Translations under genes and position numbers: made by a program
DNA from: Davidsoniella eucalypti
Taxonomy: Eukaryota > Ascomycota > Sordariomycetes > Microascales > Ceratocystidaceae
Direction of reading: 5' to 3'
Length of the DNA: 64,000 bases
Assembly (NCBI GenBank): GCA_004009845.1
Contig: RMBW01000148.1
Span: forward strand, 1-64,000
The notes under the pieces: model-generated
Told to the model about the DNA's origin: nothing
What the model saw: the letters and a program-made list of their open reading frames with translations, nothing else
Databases searched by the model: none
Part shown: positions 26,974 to 39,200 of the stretch, piece by piece
Layout of the letters: the number at the start of each line of letters is the position of its first letter
Numbering within the stretch: the stretch's first letter is position 1

Positions 26974-29593
26974 TTATAGGCCAGACAGTACTCCTTGAAT
27001 ACCGGCTGTACTGGAATCATCTCGTCGTTGCACAAACGCTTTGAAATCCGTCTTTGTCAATCGCTTTCCGAGTCCTCCAGGTCCTGTAGCAAGCGTACGT
27101 GCCTTCTCTCGTAGCGCCTCGGGTCCGACAATGAACAACGAGCCGACCTCGGAAAGCATCTCGACGACCGTCTCAACGTCGCGCGAGAGCGACCACGTCT
27201 TGACAGTGCCCATGTACTTTGCGATATCCTGAGTCACCATCAGACCACCGGTAGCATTAACCTGAAACTTTTTGAAATGTTCGAATAGCAGGCGGAACAC
27301 AGCTATAGCGGCCTCACAGGAGAAGTGCTCTAGATTAGCGCCATCGACAGCACGCTCAGCGCACTTGGAAACGCGCGCAAGAAAAGTGCATATTGTTTGG
27401 CACGTTTGTGTTTGGAGTGAGTCTAGATCATCACCGTCGCGCGGGCGAAAGTCGAGCTTCTTCTGGGTGTTCAGTGCCTTGGATACGTAGTTGGCAATGA
27501 CGTCTACAGTAGCCTTGAAGACATCATTGGTCTTCTTCTCAAGAGCAGTGATGCGTGCCCGCTTTTGTGCTTCCATGTTGCGCCGGGTAGTTGCATTACC
27601 CTCGGCCAGGCGGATCAGCACTGTAGAGATAAAACGGTCCATCAGCGTAGTGATAGTAATGGCGGGGCGTAGATTGGCTAGATATGACAGGTCAGGCTCG
27701 GTTTTGGAGCTTTCTAGAGCCGTTGCATTATCAGCCGAAGCATCGAGAGACGTGTCGATGTAGACTTGGCCAACGCTTGTGAGTAGCAAGTTCATCAGGA
27801 TGTTGACGTCCTTAGGTGTCTCGGTCACAGAGCCAAGTTCCAAAGCACGGCGCACACTTTCGGCAAGCCACATGAGCATACGCTTGGCAAACTGGACGCT
27901 GAGAATGCCGTCTTCCTCAGAGACTTCGATGTCGTTCTTGTTGATCTCGTTAATACCAGCAACACGAAGCATCATTGCCTTTTGCGTGGCCGTCAGATCC
28001 GACGACTCCAGTCGCTCCAGATACGCATCCTTGGCCGATGCAATGATCTGCGTGCCCTGTTGAGCGAGAGATGCCATGAAGCCCGTGGGCCGCTTCTGTC
28101 GCCGTGAGTGATATGTTGTATACTTGAAAAGCAGTGAGTTGTAGAGTTCTTCTAGACTGCGTCGTTCCCGCTCGATGTATCCATTGCTCATCAGGTATGG
28201 CACAAATAGTTCCTCAATCTGCTGATCTAGAGTGGCAGCAACCTGTGCTGAGCATGGTTCGGGATGCTCTGTTAGGCCATGCTGCTTGAGATCGTCGATT
28301 AGCGTATTGAGATACATCCGGGACGAATGCAGAGTGCGCAAAAAGGCAATTGACGAGATACTCGCGGCCTTGTCTAGAACCAGCTCAAGACGCTGCTGGA
28401 TCGACTGTTGGAAGACTCTCTGGATGAATTTGATCAACACCGTCTCGTAGTATGGGAAGGCCCGCTTGATGATGAACGATTCTTCCTGCATGACGATGCG
28501 CACTTCATCTAGTAACGACTGCAGACTTGGCTCGACACCAGGCGGCTCGGCATCTGGGTCAGCGACCTTGTCCCAGGATTCGCTATCTGTAGTCACCTCA
28601 TCGCCCATGAGCTGGTCTCGGTCGATGAAGAACTGGTGCTGGTTGACGAAGATGGCAATAACCGAGGCGCCGTCGTTGAAGTCTTTGAGTACCTTTGCAC
28701 ACTCGTGCATATCGTCAAAGTTCTGTCTGCGGTAGCTGTTGTTGAACTGTGTTAATAGTTCTTGCTCGAGGCCCTCGGAGAACTTCTCAAGTAGCTCACG
28801 TGTGTTATGACGAACGCTGCCGGGACCCGAGCTGCTATTGGGGATGCTACCGGCGTTGTGTGCTGCTGATGAGCTCCACGAGGCAGGATCTAGGCGATGG
28901 CTAATCCGCATTAACTGCTTGGCAATGACGGCACAGCGGATCTTGTTCTCAGAGCCACCCTGGCGTTGCATTTCCTGTAACGACGTCAACGAGCCCGTCT
29001 CGCTAACTTCCTGCCAGCATTGTATAAGAAAGATGGCGTCCTGCGCCCGTCGCCGCTTGCGGTCAAGTTCCTCTAGCTTTTCACCAATTTGTACGGCAAC
29101 GATTCCACCCATATCGGAGGTAGTCCGGCTACCGTTGGAATTTGAGCTGTTGATATCTAGTGCTTCGAAGGATTCGATCGACTGGTCCAGCTTGTGGCCT
29201 AGTGTGTCCAGCGTTTGGTCGTGTTGGATCTCGGCCCGGCGCACCTGTGACATCAGCTCGGACTCGCGGTCTTGAAGGGTGCCGGTGAGATCGGCAAGTT
29301 GAGAAACGGCATCTGCGCATATGGAAGAAGCAAGTTAGTAACTAGCTGTCGATTGTCTATCGACAAAGGGAAGACTGGGAGGCCTTACTTTCAAAGGTTC
29401 GAATCAGCGGCTTGGGGTCGAACGGCGCTTGTTGCGCAATCTGGCCGGCCGACCGCCGATTTGGGGGAACGGCATTGTCCGCGAGATTATCTATAAAGTC
29501 ACGGACGATGAAGTCCTTGTTGGAGAAGTCTTCAAGCGAGAAACTGGGGCCTCGCGGGAACAGAGTCTTGGTGCCAGGAGCTGCCGTGGCCAT
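26974..29593 (-). CDS. sec10: Exocyst complex subunit Sec10
   Basis: Subunit of the eight-protein exocyst, which tethers secretory vesicles to the plasma membrane at sites of growth such as hyphal tips. Exon 1 is 29593-29389 and exon 2 is 29312-26974, separated by a 76-nt GTAAGG...GCAG intron; the product is 847 residues, close to yeast Sec10. The N-terminus (FSLEDFSNKDFIVRDFIDNL) is typical of fungal Sec10. It leads into a helical region with an N-terminal coiled coil (about 70-160), followed by all-helical CATCHR-type sequence to the end. The start at 29593 is preferred over the internal Met at 29253 because exon 1 carries the conserved N-terminal block and splices in phase. It is divergent from nus1, sharing a 963-bp upstream region. 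Confidence 0.93.
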
Positions 29594-30556
29594 CGCGACA
29601 GCTGAAAAGGGCAGATAGAGCCAGTAGACAAAGGTAGATCAAGGGGAGAAGATATCAAGTAGTGCTCTTCACCGGCATCTGTAGCGAATGCGCATTAAAT
29701 AGAAGCAACCCTCAAAGCTTCTATGGTCTGGAGGTGGGCTGGAGTCGTCTGTCAGTGGAGAGGAGGGCTATTGTGACATGTGATTGTGCAGGCCAACAAG
29801 GTGGAAATTGTAGTGTTGCAGATTCAGACAAGGAAGCTTCGGCTCGGGACTGGGATTAGGACTTGATTTATTCAGGTTGAAGTCGGATTTCGCTGCTTGA
29901 AAGGCTGTTTGTTTGATGAGCTCAGGAATACAGCTCCCTTTCTTGCTGGTTTGATAGCTTAGTATAGCCAGCTGCCAGGGACTTATTGCAGCTGTCCTGA
30001 GCGCTGAGACACCTGCCAGAGCTCTGTAGGCAGCTGTTTAAGAGGGAGCAGTTGCCGCAGAGCTCTACATTCTTACTGACCTAAACAGCTAATTACTAGG
30101 GCTCGTTCTGGGGGCAACTTCCCGTGAAAATGACAGCAACTGCTAATTAAGGCAACTCAAACTGCCTGTATTTTTCCGCAACCATCGTGGCCTTCTTTCT
30201 TTCCTACACAATTTGCCTCGCCTTTCTGACAACACAGCCTCCGAAGTATTTTCCTGTGTTATTTTTCCTTCGTCTTCTTCTTCTCATATCTACATTAAAC
30301 TCACCATTCGTTTGATTTTTTTTTCCAATTTTTTTTTCTTTTCTGTGCCTTTTAGGACTTCAAACCAACTACCGACGCCCCGGTTTCTATTTTGACTTGA
30401 GTTATACAACACCACATCAAACCTGAGTGTAATCCAATCATCGGCGTTTCCCTTTTCGTCTCAATCGTCACGCAACGCGCAACCCTTTAGCCAGACCTTG
30501 CCCACCATATATCACATATATTGGCCCATCAACGTTAATCTTCGCTTCAATCTGCA
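29594..30556. promoter_or_regulatory. Divergent sec10/nus1 promoter region
   Basis: This shared upstream region has no coding sequence. Its centre (about 29970-30165) is crowded with CAGCTG/CAGTTG-type words and contains an imperfect hairpin at 30018-30066. The right part (30180-30420) turns T/C-rich toward nus1, marking its leader. Which factor would bind is unknown. Confidence 0.45.
30018..30066. repeat. Imperfect inverted repeat in divergent promoter
   Basis: The left arm AGAGCTCTG-TA-GGCAGCTG (30018-30036) pairs with the right arm CAGTTGCC-GC-AGAGCTCT (30049-30066) across a 12-nt spacer. Nine consecutive outer pairs are perfect; the inner arms pair with a mismatch and a one-base offset. 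Confidence 0.6.
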
Positions 30557-31716
30557 ATGTCCGTCTCTGTACGAGAACGGCGGTCGTACCGTGAAGATGA
30601 ACGATTGAATCACAAGCTGCTGAACGAGAAACAGCGGATCAATCTCGTCATGGTTCGTCTCTTTTGCCCTCTACTGTGTTTCCGGTGTTGCTCGACATAG
30701 TCTGTGTAGCTAACTGGCCTCTGTAATCTATAGCGCCATCTCCCCGATCCAAATGGCGACGATGGTAACCCGTGGTCCAAATCCCGATCCAAGGCGCCGC
30801 GCTTCGGCCTGCGTCGCTTTCTGCGCCAACAGCTGTATTTCTTCGTCTTTACTATGATGCATTCGTTCTTCTCGCTGTATTTGCGCATACGCCAGACCTG
30901 GCACGTCGTGTCATACCACATCGCCTCTATCTTGTTCTACCATCACCGTACGCCTGCGCTAATCGAGCGCGATATTAAGCCACTGGTCAAAAAGCCCAAG
31001 CATCTCAGCGCTATTCTCAAGATGGAAAATGTTGGTCGCGCTACTGATTTGGAGCGTCTCATCAATGAGGCTGCTGATTTGGCTGTATGGACTGCGTGTG
31101 CCGACATCCCATTGCTCTCTATATACGAGCGTACCGGTAGGTGGCCTGTTCTTTATCCTTCTTATTCCCAGTTCTTGACATGTGATTGCAACGATCAGCG
31201 TGTGCTAATTTTTTTTGATTGCTTCCAGGTGTCCTCAAGGGCTATATGCCACAGCTACATCGTGCTATTCTACAAAAGTTCAATACTTACTATGGCGCCG
31301 AGCACCCCGCGCTTGCCGTCAACGCGCCTCACCTGGAATCCATTTCGTCGCCTGGTACTGGCCTGTACGCACAACACCTACAGGCTGCGCTCTCGGTGCT
31401 TCTGGTATCTGAGGAGGATGGCCGTGACTCTATCGTCGATCTAACCAAGACTCTTGCCGACATGTGCCAGAAGGGCAAGATCGCACCGGCTGATATCAAC
31501 ATCGAGCTGCTAGACGCCGAGCTATCCGAGGGTATCATGAGCGAACCCGACCTACTACTTGTGTTCTCGCCCTACATTGAACTCTCAGGATACCCGCCGT
31601 GGCAGATCCGTCTGACCGAAATGTTCCGTTTACAGGACAACTCGGGTGTAAGCTACCGTGTATTCCTCCGCGGGCTTCGCAAGTTTGCTGGCGCGGAGCA
31701 ACGCAAGGGCAAATAA
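30557..31716 (+). CDS. nus1: Dehydrodolichyl diphosphate synthase subunit Nus1
   Basis: Non-catalytic but essential partner (NgBR/Nus1 family) of the cis-prenyltransferase that builds dolichol precursors at the ER for protein glycosylation. Exons 30557-30652, 30734-31136 and 31229-31716 give 328 residues. The first intron (81 nt) has a GTTCGT donor and an in-frame stop, so retention would truncate the protein; the second has GTAGGT...CCAG ends. An N-terminal hydrophobic region (QLYFFVFTMMHSFFSLYL and following) would anchor it in the ER membrane. The pseudo-catalytic domain contains KPKHLSAIL and LSIYERTG blocks. The C-terminus ends FLRGLRKFAGAEQRKGK, matching the NgBR tail including the RxG motif (R325-G327) that contributes to catalysis in the heteromer. 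The catalytic partner is not in this window. AATAAA occurs at 31724-31729. Confidence 0.94.
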
Positions 31717-32333
31717 GCCTGAAAATAAAAATACATTAGTTAGGGCGGTCTGTGTAGGCAAGAGTTGTTAAACTGAATGCTGCTAGTCTACACCCGCTCA
31801 TTTCGTTTTGTTCGTCTTTCCCGGCCATCTTCTGTTTCTTTTGTATAGGTACCATTTTGTCTCTTTTGTTTGTGCTGCTCTTTTGTCTATAGAATACAGG
31901 CATATGAAAAATACTTATTGCATCCAACAGCGAAGTGACTTCCTCAAGCGCCAAAACATGTATGTTCGATAGTAAGTAAGGCTAAATGAAGAATTGTCTC
32001 TCAGCCAAAATAGCCCCTCTAAAAATTTTCAGCCTTGTCCTACGTCAGTGAATTGAAGATGGCATATACATCCAAGAAAAATCCAAGAAAGAATTATACG
32101 CCTCCACAAATGGACAAGTTCGGGACGGCGACAATTAAAATCCCTGCTCGTGGAGTGCATCTTTGCATTAAAAATCTGTCTAGATCGAGACCAGAAACGA
32201 AAAGATAACAAAAAAAAGCACAAGCAAACATGGTAAGTTAGCGAGACCGCATATATTCCACCGGAAAACTCATATACTATTCGCCATACAATCTACTCCA
32301 TCTTGGCTTATACGCCGACACTACTTATACTCA
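31717..32333. other. Intergenic nus1-trm5 region
   Basis: 3' UTR of nus1 with an AATAAA just after the stop, then AT-rich DNA and the short promoter of trm5. No other gene is seen. Confidence 0.6.
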
Positions 32334-34090
32334 ATGAAAAGAACGGCGTCCTGCTTGCCCGACGCCCATCCTGACCAGAAACGAGTCGCTAAAACATCTT
32401 CGTGTACTAAGGAAGCCTCTGAAGCTACTATGCTGCCTCTCCGGGCGCCACTCGCACGCGCCATGACAACTCTAGACAAGAGCTTGTTCTGCAAGACGTT
32501 TAATATCAGCGCAGCGGCCATCAAGGACAACAGGACTATCTCCAAGTACCGGAAGCTAATGGAGAAGAGCAATGAGCTGCTGACGCTCGACCGGTTGTCT
32601 CCTATAGCGAGTGATCCGCGCGCAGAAATTGCGCTCAAGGACGGCAAGTGCTTATTGCTTCAGCCTAGTGTCAAGGCAGAAGGTTTGTTGTGTCATTCTT
32701 CTATTGTTTTCTTGTGATTTCATCACGCTAATGTTATGTGGTAGACCCATCAACTTATGGCCCAGTACTGGCAGAGGGCGTCAAGGCAGATGAACTCGGT
32801 GTCATGCCGTACGAGCTGAAGCTGGAGTACGACTACTGGAGCTATCGTGAGTTACATCCTGTCATTGTATAGTATTGTCTGCGTATACTGATAAACACTA
32901 GTTGATATCATGTCTTCTATAATACCAGAAGATCTACATGACGAGATTCCCACCGGCTTCAATGCCGTCGGCCACGTTGGTAAGTCACATCATCCACTCT
33001 TTAGTATAAATTTCAAGCTGTCTCATCATATCATCTAATGCTACTTCTAGTGCACCTGAACCTGCGTGAACGCTATCTACTATACAAATCCGTGATAGCC
33101 CAAGTGATTGCCGACAAGAACCCCGGCGTCCGTACCGTGATCAACAAGATCGACAACGTCGGCGCGGAGTCTCAGTTCCGCACCTTTGCCTACGAGGTGC
33201 TACGCGGGCCTGACGACTTGAACGTCGAGGTGCAAGAGAACAACTGTGTATTTGCGTTTGACTACGCCAAGGTCTATTGGAACAGCAAGCTGGAGACGGA
33301 GCACACGCGCCTGATTAATATCTTCAAGCCTGGCGAGGTCGTGGCTGATGTCATGGCCGGCATCGGTCCGTTCGCCGTCCCGGCTGGCAAGAGAGGTGTC
33401 TTCGTCTGGGCTAACGACTATAATCCGGAGAGCTTCAGGTGCCTTGAAGCAGCCATTAAAAAGAACAAGGTGAGTCCCCTATATCTCGACAGCATACTGC
33501 TTCACAAGTCTACAATATTCTAACTACATCTCCCCTTCTCTTCCCAAACACAGGTTGGCGAGTTTATCCGCCCATTCAACCAGGATGGCCGCCTCTTCAT
33601 TCCCTTTGTTGCTAAAGCCGTGTTGGAAGCTTCGCGCGCTGGTGCCGTTGCCAAGATACCCTCGAAACAGGCTCGCGCCGATCGTCTAGCCGGCAAGCCT
33701 GCCCCAGAACCACGCAGCATACCCGTGCCGCCCGTAGTGCACCACTTCGTGATGAACCTGCCCGCGTCCGCGCTCGAGTTCCTCAGTAATTTCCGTGGCC
33801 TCTACGCCGGTCACGAAGGCCTCTTCACTGGTACACAAGATTCGAAGTTCAAGCTACCAATGGTCCATGTACACTGCTTTGCGGTCAAGGGCGACCTGCT
33901 GGCGGCCCATGCAGAGATTCTCGAGCGTATCAAGGCACAGATCGGTGTGTTGCTTAGGGTTGAGGGTAATGGCGAAGAAGATGGACAAGTGACGGTCCAT
34001 GATGTCCGTGATGTGGCTCCGAAAAAGAGCATGTACTGTGCGAGTTTCCGGTTACCAGCATCTGTAGCCTTTGAAAAGACACAGGTTTAG
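32334..34090 (+). CDS. trm5: tRNA (guanine-37-N1)-methyltransferase Trm5
   Basis: Makes m1G37 next to the anticodon using SAM, preventing +1 frameshifting; in yeast it acts in nucleus/cytosol and mitochondria. Five exons: 32334-32682, 32745-32846, 32929-32979, 33051-33469 and 33554-34090; all introns are GT-AG, and the product is 485 residues. Visible: the DNVGAESQFRTFAYEVL segment, followed by FDYAKVYWNSKLETEH (tRNA/SAM fold start), the SAM-binding DVMAGIGPF (267-275), NDYNPES, and the HFVMNLP motif (N375-P377) typical of Trm5/TYW2-type class I enzymes. Exon 1 has in-frame ATGs at residues 1, 33 and 44. The segment after M33 (LPLRAPLARAMTTL) is basic and amphipathic, so alternative starts may give mitochondrial and cytosolic forms. 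A start at 32430 is possible. Confidence 0.94.
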
Positions 34091-35841
34091 ATCAGGCAGC
34101 TACAGCAATGTATCCCAAAAAACGTGTTGATTAAAATACCAAGGACAATCAAGATCCATGTACGGTTCGATATTATGTAGATTACAATCTTAAAGTTATG
34201 GTGTGCTTTGTTGGCAGTACTAGCTATCAAGGTGTGTTGCATCACATATCGGAGGTCTGCTTGTCTTGCCCACATGTGTCTCATAGAGGCAATCAAAAGC
34301 GGTGTCTCTCCTATCTCCCACTGTTCTTACCAGGCCAGCTGGAAGCATGTCTGCTCTTATAAAAGACAATAAGCCAAGTCATGTGTATACCTGCATGCTT
34401 TGTTTACGTCCATCTTACGCCTAGTAGATGGGGAAATGATAAGACAAACATATATAAATGAATAAGCCGACGGAGAGTTGTTACTCGATCTACCGAAACG
34501 GAAATGCTATGCGGCCTTAGGGTATATCCGATTACAGTTATAGTTCATGGATGGGTAGCAAAAAGTTGAGTGGTTTTCTTATCACTACTGGATGATATAG
34601 ATACATGTCATATCTGTATATACCAAATAGCTGTGGTACATAGCTAGCATACAACTACAGTGACGACAGAAAAGACGCTCATCCCCAGGCCCTAGAGATC
34701 AGCCTAGACCCGTTTAGACCATATCACATCAAATGTTTGTCTAGGAAGTATTTGTAACATATTCACTAGTCGCATCTCCGCGGCTCAAAGTCCGAGTCAA
34801 TATGGCAAAAGATAAGTAGTAAAAAAAAAATTATAGATAGAGGGAGGAAATTCATGCTGGTTTTTTTGCTAGCAGGGAGACCAACTCTGTATAGTTGCTC
34901 ACTTAGTTGCCCCGAAAACAAGAACAATTAATAGAAACCGGGCCTTGTGCTACGCTATCGATTAGGCTATAATGAGTATCTTGTTCCGGTATCATCCAAG
35001 TGCCAAGAAACAGAGTTATCGTTTCCCAGCTTTGCTAGCCAATTCTCAACATGTACATCTGTATCAGGCCGGACCAAGACTTGCAAGAGCAAAAGCTCTT
35101 TGGAGCAGCCGGGAACTACCCCTCTTTGCATCGGCTAGTCTACAACCGGGCTTTCTTGCTGTTTCTCTCTCGACTCTCTTGGTTTGATACTTGATGGAGG
35201 GAAGGCACAAGATGATACGTTATATGTAATGTAGCCCCCATCACAACCGTTGGGTGTCTCCCTTCTCGACTTGCCAGAAGCTGCCACAGATGTCCAATCT
35301 ACATGGTTTCCATAACTGGGGCTGTCTTCTCCAACTCTACCGCATGTTTAGCGGCATGAGAAATGACGGGAACTTGCCTTTTTTTCCAACATCAAAAAGA
35401 AGGGCAACTTTGTTCCAGGCTTTCCTGTCCTTCTCTCTATCTCTCCCCTATTATCCTTCTTTTCCTTTTTTGTTCTTTTTTTCTTTCTTTTTTCTTTCTT
35501 GGAGATAGAGCGATAGAGGTCCGTTTCTGGATACTGCAGGCTGCAACTGGAAGATATAGCACTCTAGCCTTCATGGCCGGGCGCATCCTCAACAAAAATA
35601 CAGTGCTACCAAAGGCAGACCAAGTACGACCGTATCATGTACTGCGCATGGAATCCATTAATCCGCCAGAGATATGCATGACTGTATAAGTGGGAGTGGG
35701 AAACCAAGTAATAGAAATCTATGGGTATGAAGTGTCAGCAATACCATGCCTGTATTGTACATTGTCGTCAAACATGCATGTTCTATAAAAGCCAGCAGTG
35801 ACGTTGCAAGACAGGCTGCGGTCATGGCGACGCTTAGCACG

Positions 35842-35953
35842 ACTCATGATAAGACTTACAGCCGTGATAGGGACTCACGATAGAATTCATGATAGGAGAC
35901 TATCTCCTATGTCTCCCGTGCCGGCTCGCCAGACTGCATAGACGCTCATGATA
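35842..35953. repeat. Cluster of TCATGATA-like words
   Basis: ACTCATGATA (35842), ACTCACGATA (35873), ATTCATGATA (35885) and GCTCATGATA (35944) occur within 112 bp, all on one strand. Between them, ATAGGAGA/TCTCCTAT forms a perfect inverted repeat with a 3-nt spacer (35892-35910). GATA words can bind fungal GATA factors; no target gene is nearby. Confidence 0.5.
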
Positions 35954-38900
35954 AGGAAGGAAATCGATGTCCCGGCTATTGTTGTCGAGAGGCCGATCGT
36001 CAGCCAGGTCAGCAACGATCACAATCTCTCTTCTACAGCCTACACTTTCTTCGTCCACTTCTACTTTTGCCTTCTTCCGACTCTTGTATTCTCTCAGTCA
36101 TTCCGTCTTTCTTCTTGCCGCCCATTGTAACCCCCTGCGCTGCATGTTCAACCCGCTGGCCACCCGTCCATCCATCCAATGCAGGAAGAAAAAAAGCCAA
36201 TAAAGTACATAGTTGGAAGTAGCTGATCAAAATGGCGGTGAGCTAGCTTGTAAACCATCTTCCAAAAGACTAGAAGCTAAAATGACTATAAAAATATAAA
36301 AAGTGCGACTGCTACTATAGAGTATTACCGGCCTGCAGCTAAGCTTTGTTTGTCCGGCAAAGGACAAACAGGTCATGGATTTATGCCAAAACAGCACGAG
36401 GCGTGAAAAGGCAATATTGGAGATGCAGGATAATAGGGTTGTCACCGTATCATCAAGATCTTTCCAACTGTCCATGGATATTCAACAATAGGGTTGGTTA
36501 GGGTCTTCGCATCCACTACATCTAACAGAGAACTATACAAGCCTAGATAGTGACAAGCCGAAGCCAAATGGAGTGTACCTGTTGTTAAGGTCCTAAACGT
36601 ACTTTGTGCTACGACTTGAGGCATCACGGAAGAAAAAACTAGCGATCGCGTACATCTTTTCAGATGAAGTCACATATTACTACATATGTGCAAGTCACTG
36701 ACGCATGATGTTATATAAGGGCGCCAGATCGTCGGGTCCGTTGACGTTAATGGAGACGAAAAGGAAGAAAGAGAGAACCCTTAAGACTCTGACACTGATA
36801 CACCGAACTGTCAACTACTACTATAGCATATCCCACGATCGTTCTCGTACTTGGTGGCACCGGGGCCAGAGTGACATATCGTGAACCATACATAAAAAGC
36901 CAAGACTGCGGACCTGCAGACCGGAAATGCAGGTGCATTGCATCGTGAGAATCAGCAAAAAAACAGAGACTACTAAAAGAGAAGAGAGAATGGGGGGACA
37001 CACATGGATAAAAAAAATATAAAATGCATGAGTCAGCCTTAAAGGCGGCGGTTTCCTGTCAGCCCAGGTCACGATCCCGTACAGAGTTGATGCAAGCTCT
37101 TTCTTTTCTCGGTCGTTGATACTCTATTTGCTTCTAGAACTTTATGCAGGTGCAGGAGGGCCCAAACAAGTATCGTGAAGAAAAATAAGGGCCGGAAGAA
37201 GAAAATCTGTTTTCTCCAAGTTAGCAAAGAATCAAGACGGACGTAAAAAGTGGAAAAGATTGAACCTACTTGGAGGGATGCAGAATTGGGATTGGAGCAT
37301 GCAAAGAAGGTTTCCCTTTTCAGGTGAATTGCAACTCACGATACTCAGCGGCTCCTTCTTAGATGAAATTAGGTGGCATGTTTTATTAGTATGATTATTA
37401 TTATGATTATTATTTTGGTCCCTATTCTCGAGGGCGGGGGAATAGCAAGACAAGTACCAATGCAGACACATTATGATCTCTTGGGACAGTTTATGTCCAA
37501 AAAGGCGTACTATTAACATGTACATATAATATTAGATATCACGATACTTTCAATGATAAAGGAGGGGTGGGGAGAATAGGGAACCTTGACTTCGGATTAT
37601 TTTGGCGAGACCATCACGAGATCACACAAAACAGGCAGCTAAAGTCGTGTTCTTGGTAATTTCTGTTTCGCATCATTTAACTAGGTGAGACCAGCTGGAA
37701 GAATCTGGAGAAATCCGGGGTATTATAGTAAATTAATGATGACAGGTAAATTATATATATATTTGATGGCTTCTTCGCTAACCAACCAACGCGTTCAAGA
37801 CAATGAAAGACAACCAAGGTTACGTAGTAAATTAGTCAGTTGGTAATCACTTTTATCCATCTGCTTTGTATGAATAACTAAGTACATATGCTCTGAGTTG
37901 ATTTGTCTTAGGGGACGAAAAAGACAAAAATGAATAAATATATAAAGGCTGTCTCAGGGAAGAACCTGCTTTCAGCCACTAACATGATAGTTTACAGATA
38001 CTAAAACTCTGACATTTTATACTGTTTGAATTTGGATTTGGATTTAGATTTACTTAAGATTTGCTTTGACTGCCACTGCCACTGCTGAAGTTGAGACAGA
38101 GCCCGCATGACTTTTTGTTTTGTCTCTGATGGAATTTGTGCAATGGTTGTCTCTAGACGGAACGAAGAACCGATCTCGATTAGTGTTTATTTATCGATCC
38201 TCTCCCTAGATAACTAAGGTAAAGCAAAGAAAACATCGATTTGGTGCTAAGAAAAGTCGGCACTATAACTTGTTTGCTCGATTCGGTCCGGTTCGTTGGG
38301 ATTGTTATGTACTTTTACATGGAAGGAATAGAATCTTACCTGTAGGTTCTAGACTTTGACACACGAATATATATACTAGCGACATTAGATATATCTTGTT
38401 GTCATAGCCTCCTAAAGGGTAAGGGTACAGATCAATATCCGATATCAGATTTTAGCGGACACGGAAATCGGCCTAGAATATGAAGAAATGAAGAAGGACC
38501 AAAGCAAAGCAAGCCACAACGGCGAAAATAAACTGAAGTATGAATATTTGTTCGTGCAGCATGTCTGGTCAAATGATGTCTGACTTGTTAGCTTCCCAAT
38601 CTGTGTTGTAAGTCTTGATATGGTCCAAGCCCTCCAATGCAGTGATTAATACTTTCACACAATATCATATCCAAGCTTGTCGTCCAAGAACAGAAAAATG
38701 AGGCTTATAACTAGAAGCTTTGGTGTTATAGTCCGGGGGGGGAACAAGACCAAGGCATTGACTCTAAATATCACTCTACAATATATATAACTATATATAT
38801 GTAGTATAGTGTATATAAATTAAGTTGATAGGAAAACTAGCTGCCTAAACAGATTGAATGTCTGTAATTGCCACGTCTTGGGAATTTAAGAAAAGTCGCT

Positions 38901-39006
38901 GCGACTCTCGTCATCCATAATGGCCATGTGATACTGATGGCCTAGTTGCTCTTCTGATATACCTTGAGTCATGGTGGTTGCTTTCCCATGCAAATTTTTT
39001 TTATTT

Positions 39007-39030
39007 TATATATATATATATATATATATA
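39007..39030. repeat. TA dinucleotide microsatellite
   Basis: Twelve uninterrupted TA units in the gene desert. Confidence 0.9.
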
Positions 39031-39200
39031 AAGGCGCCGGTGTAAGCCGACCGGGAATTCCATGGGGAAACATTATTGGTCATTTCTACGTGTTCTCTCT
39101 TTTGTTATCTCGTCGTGAGCAATGCTTGTGCAGTTCATGAGAGCCGGGATTCCTGCCGTTTCCGAGGTACTACTAAAGGGACTTTAGAAACATAGGTATT

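Larger units (their letters stand above)
34091..39200. other. Gene desert, left part
   Basis: AT-rich DNA with no supported gene; open frames are under about 110 codons and have no signatures. Notable local features are four TCATGATA/TCACGATA words at 35842-35953, an 8-bp perfect inverted repeat at 35892-35910, T/C-rich DNA at 35400-35510 and 36010-36120, an 8-nt G run at 38735-38742 and an AT microsatellite at 39007-39030. Confidence 0.5.
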
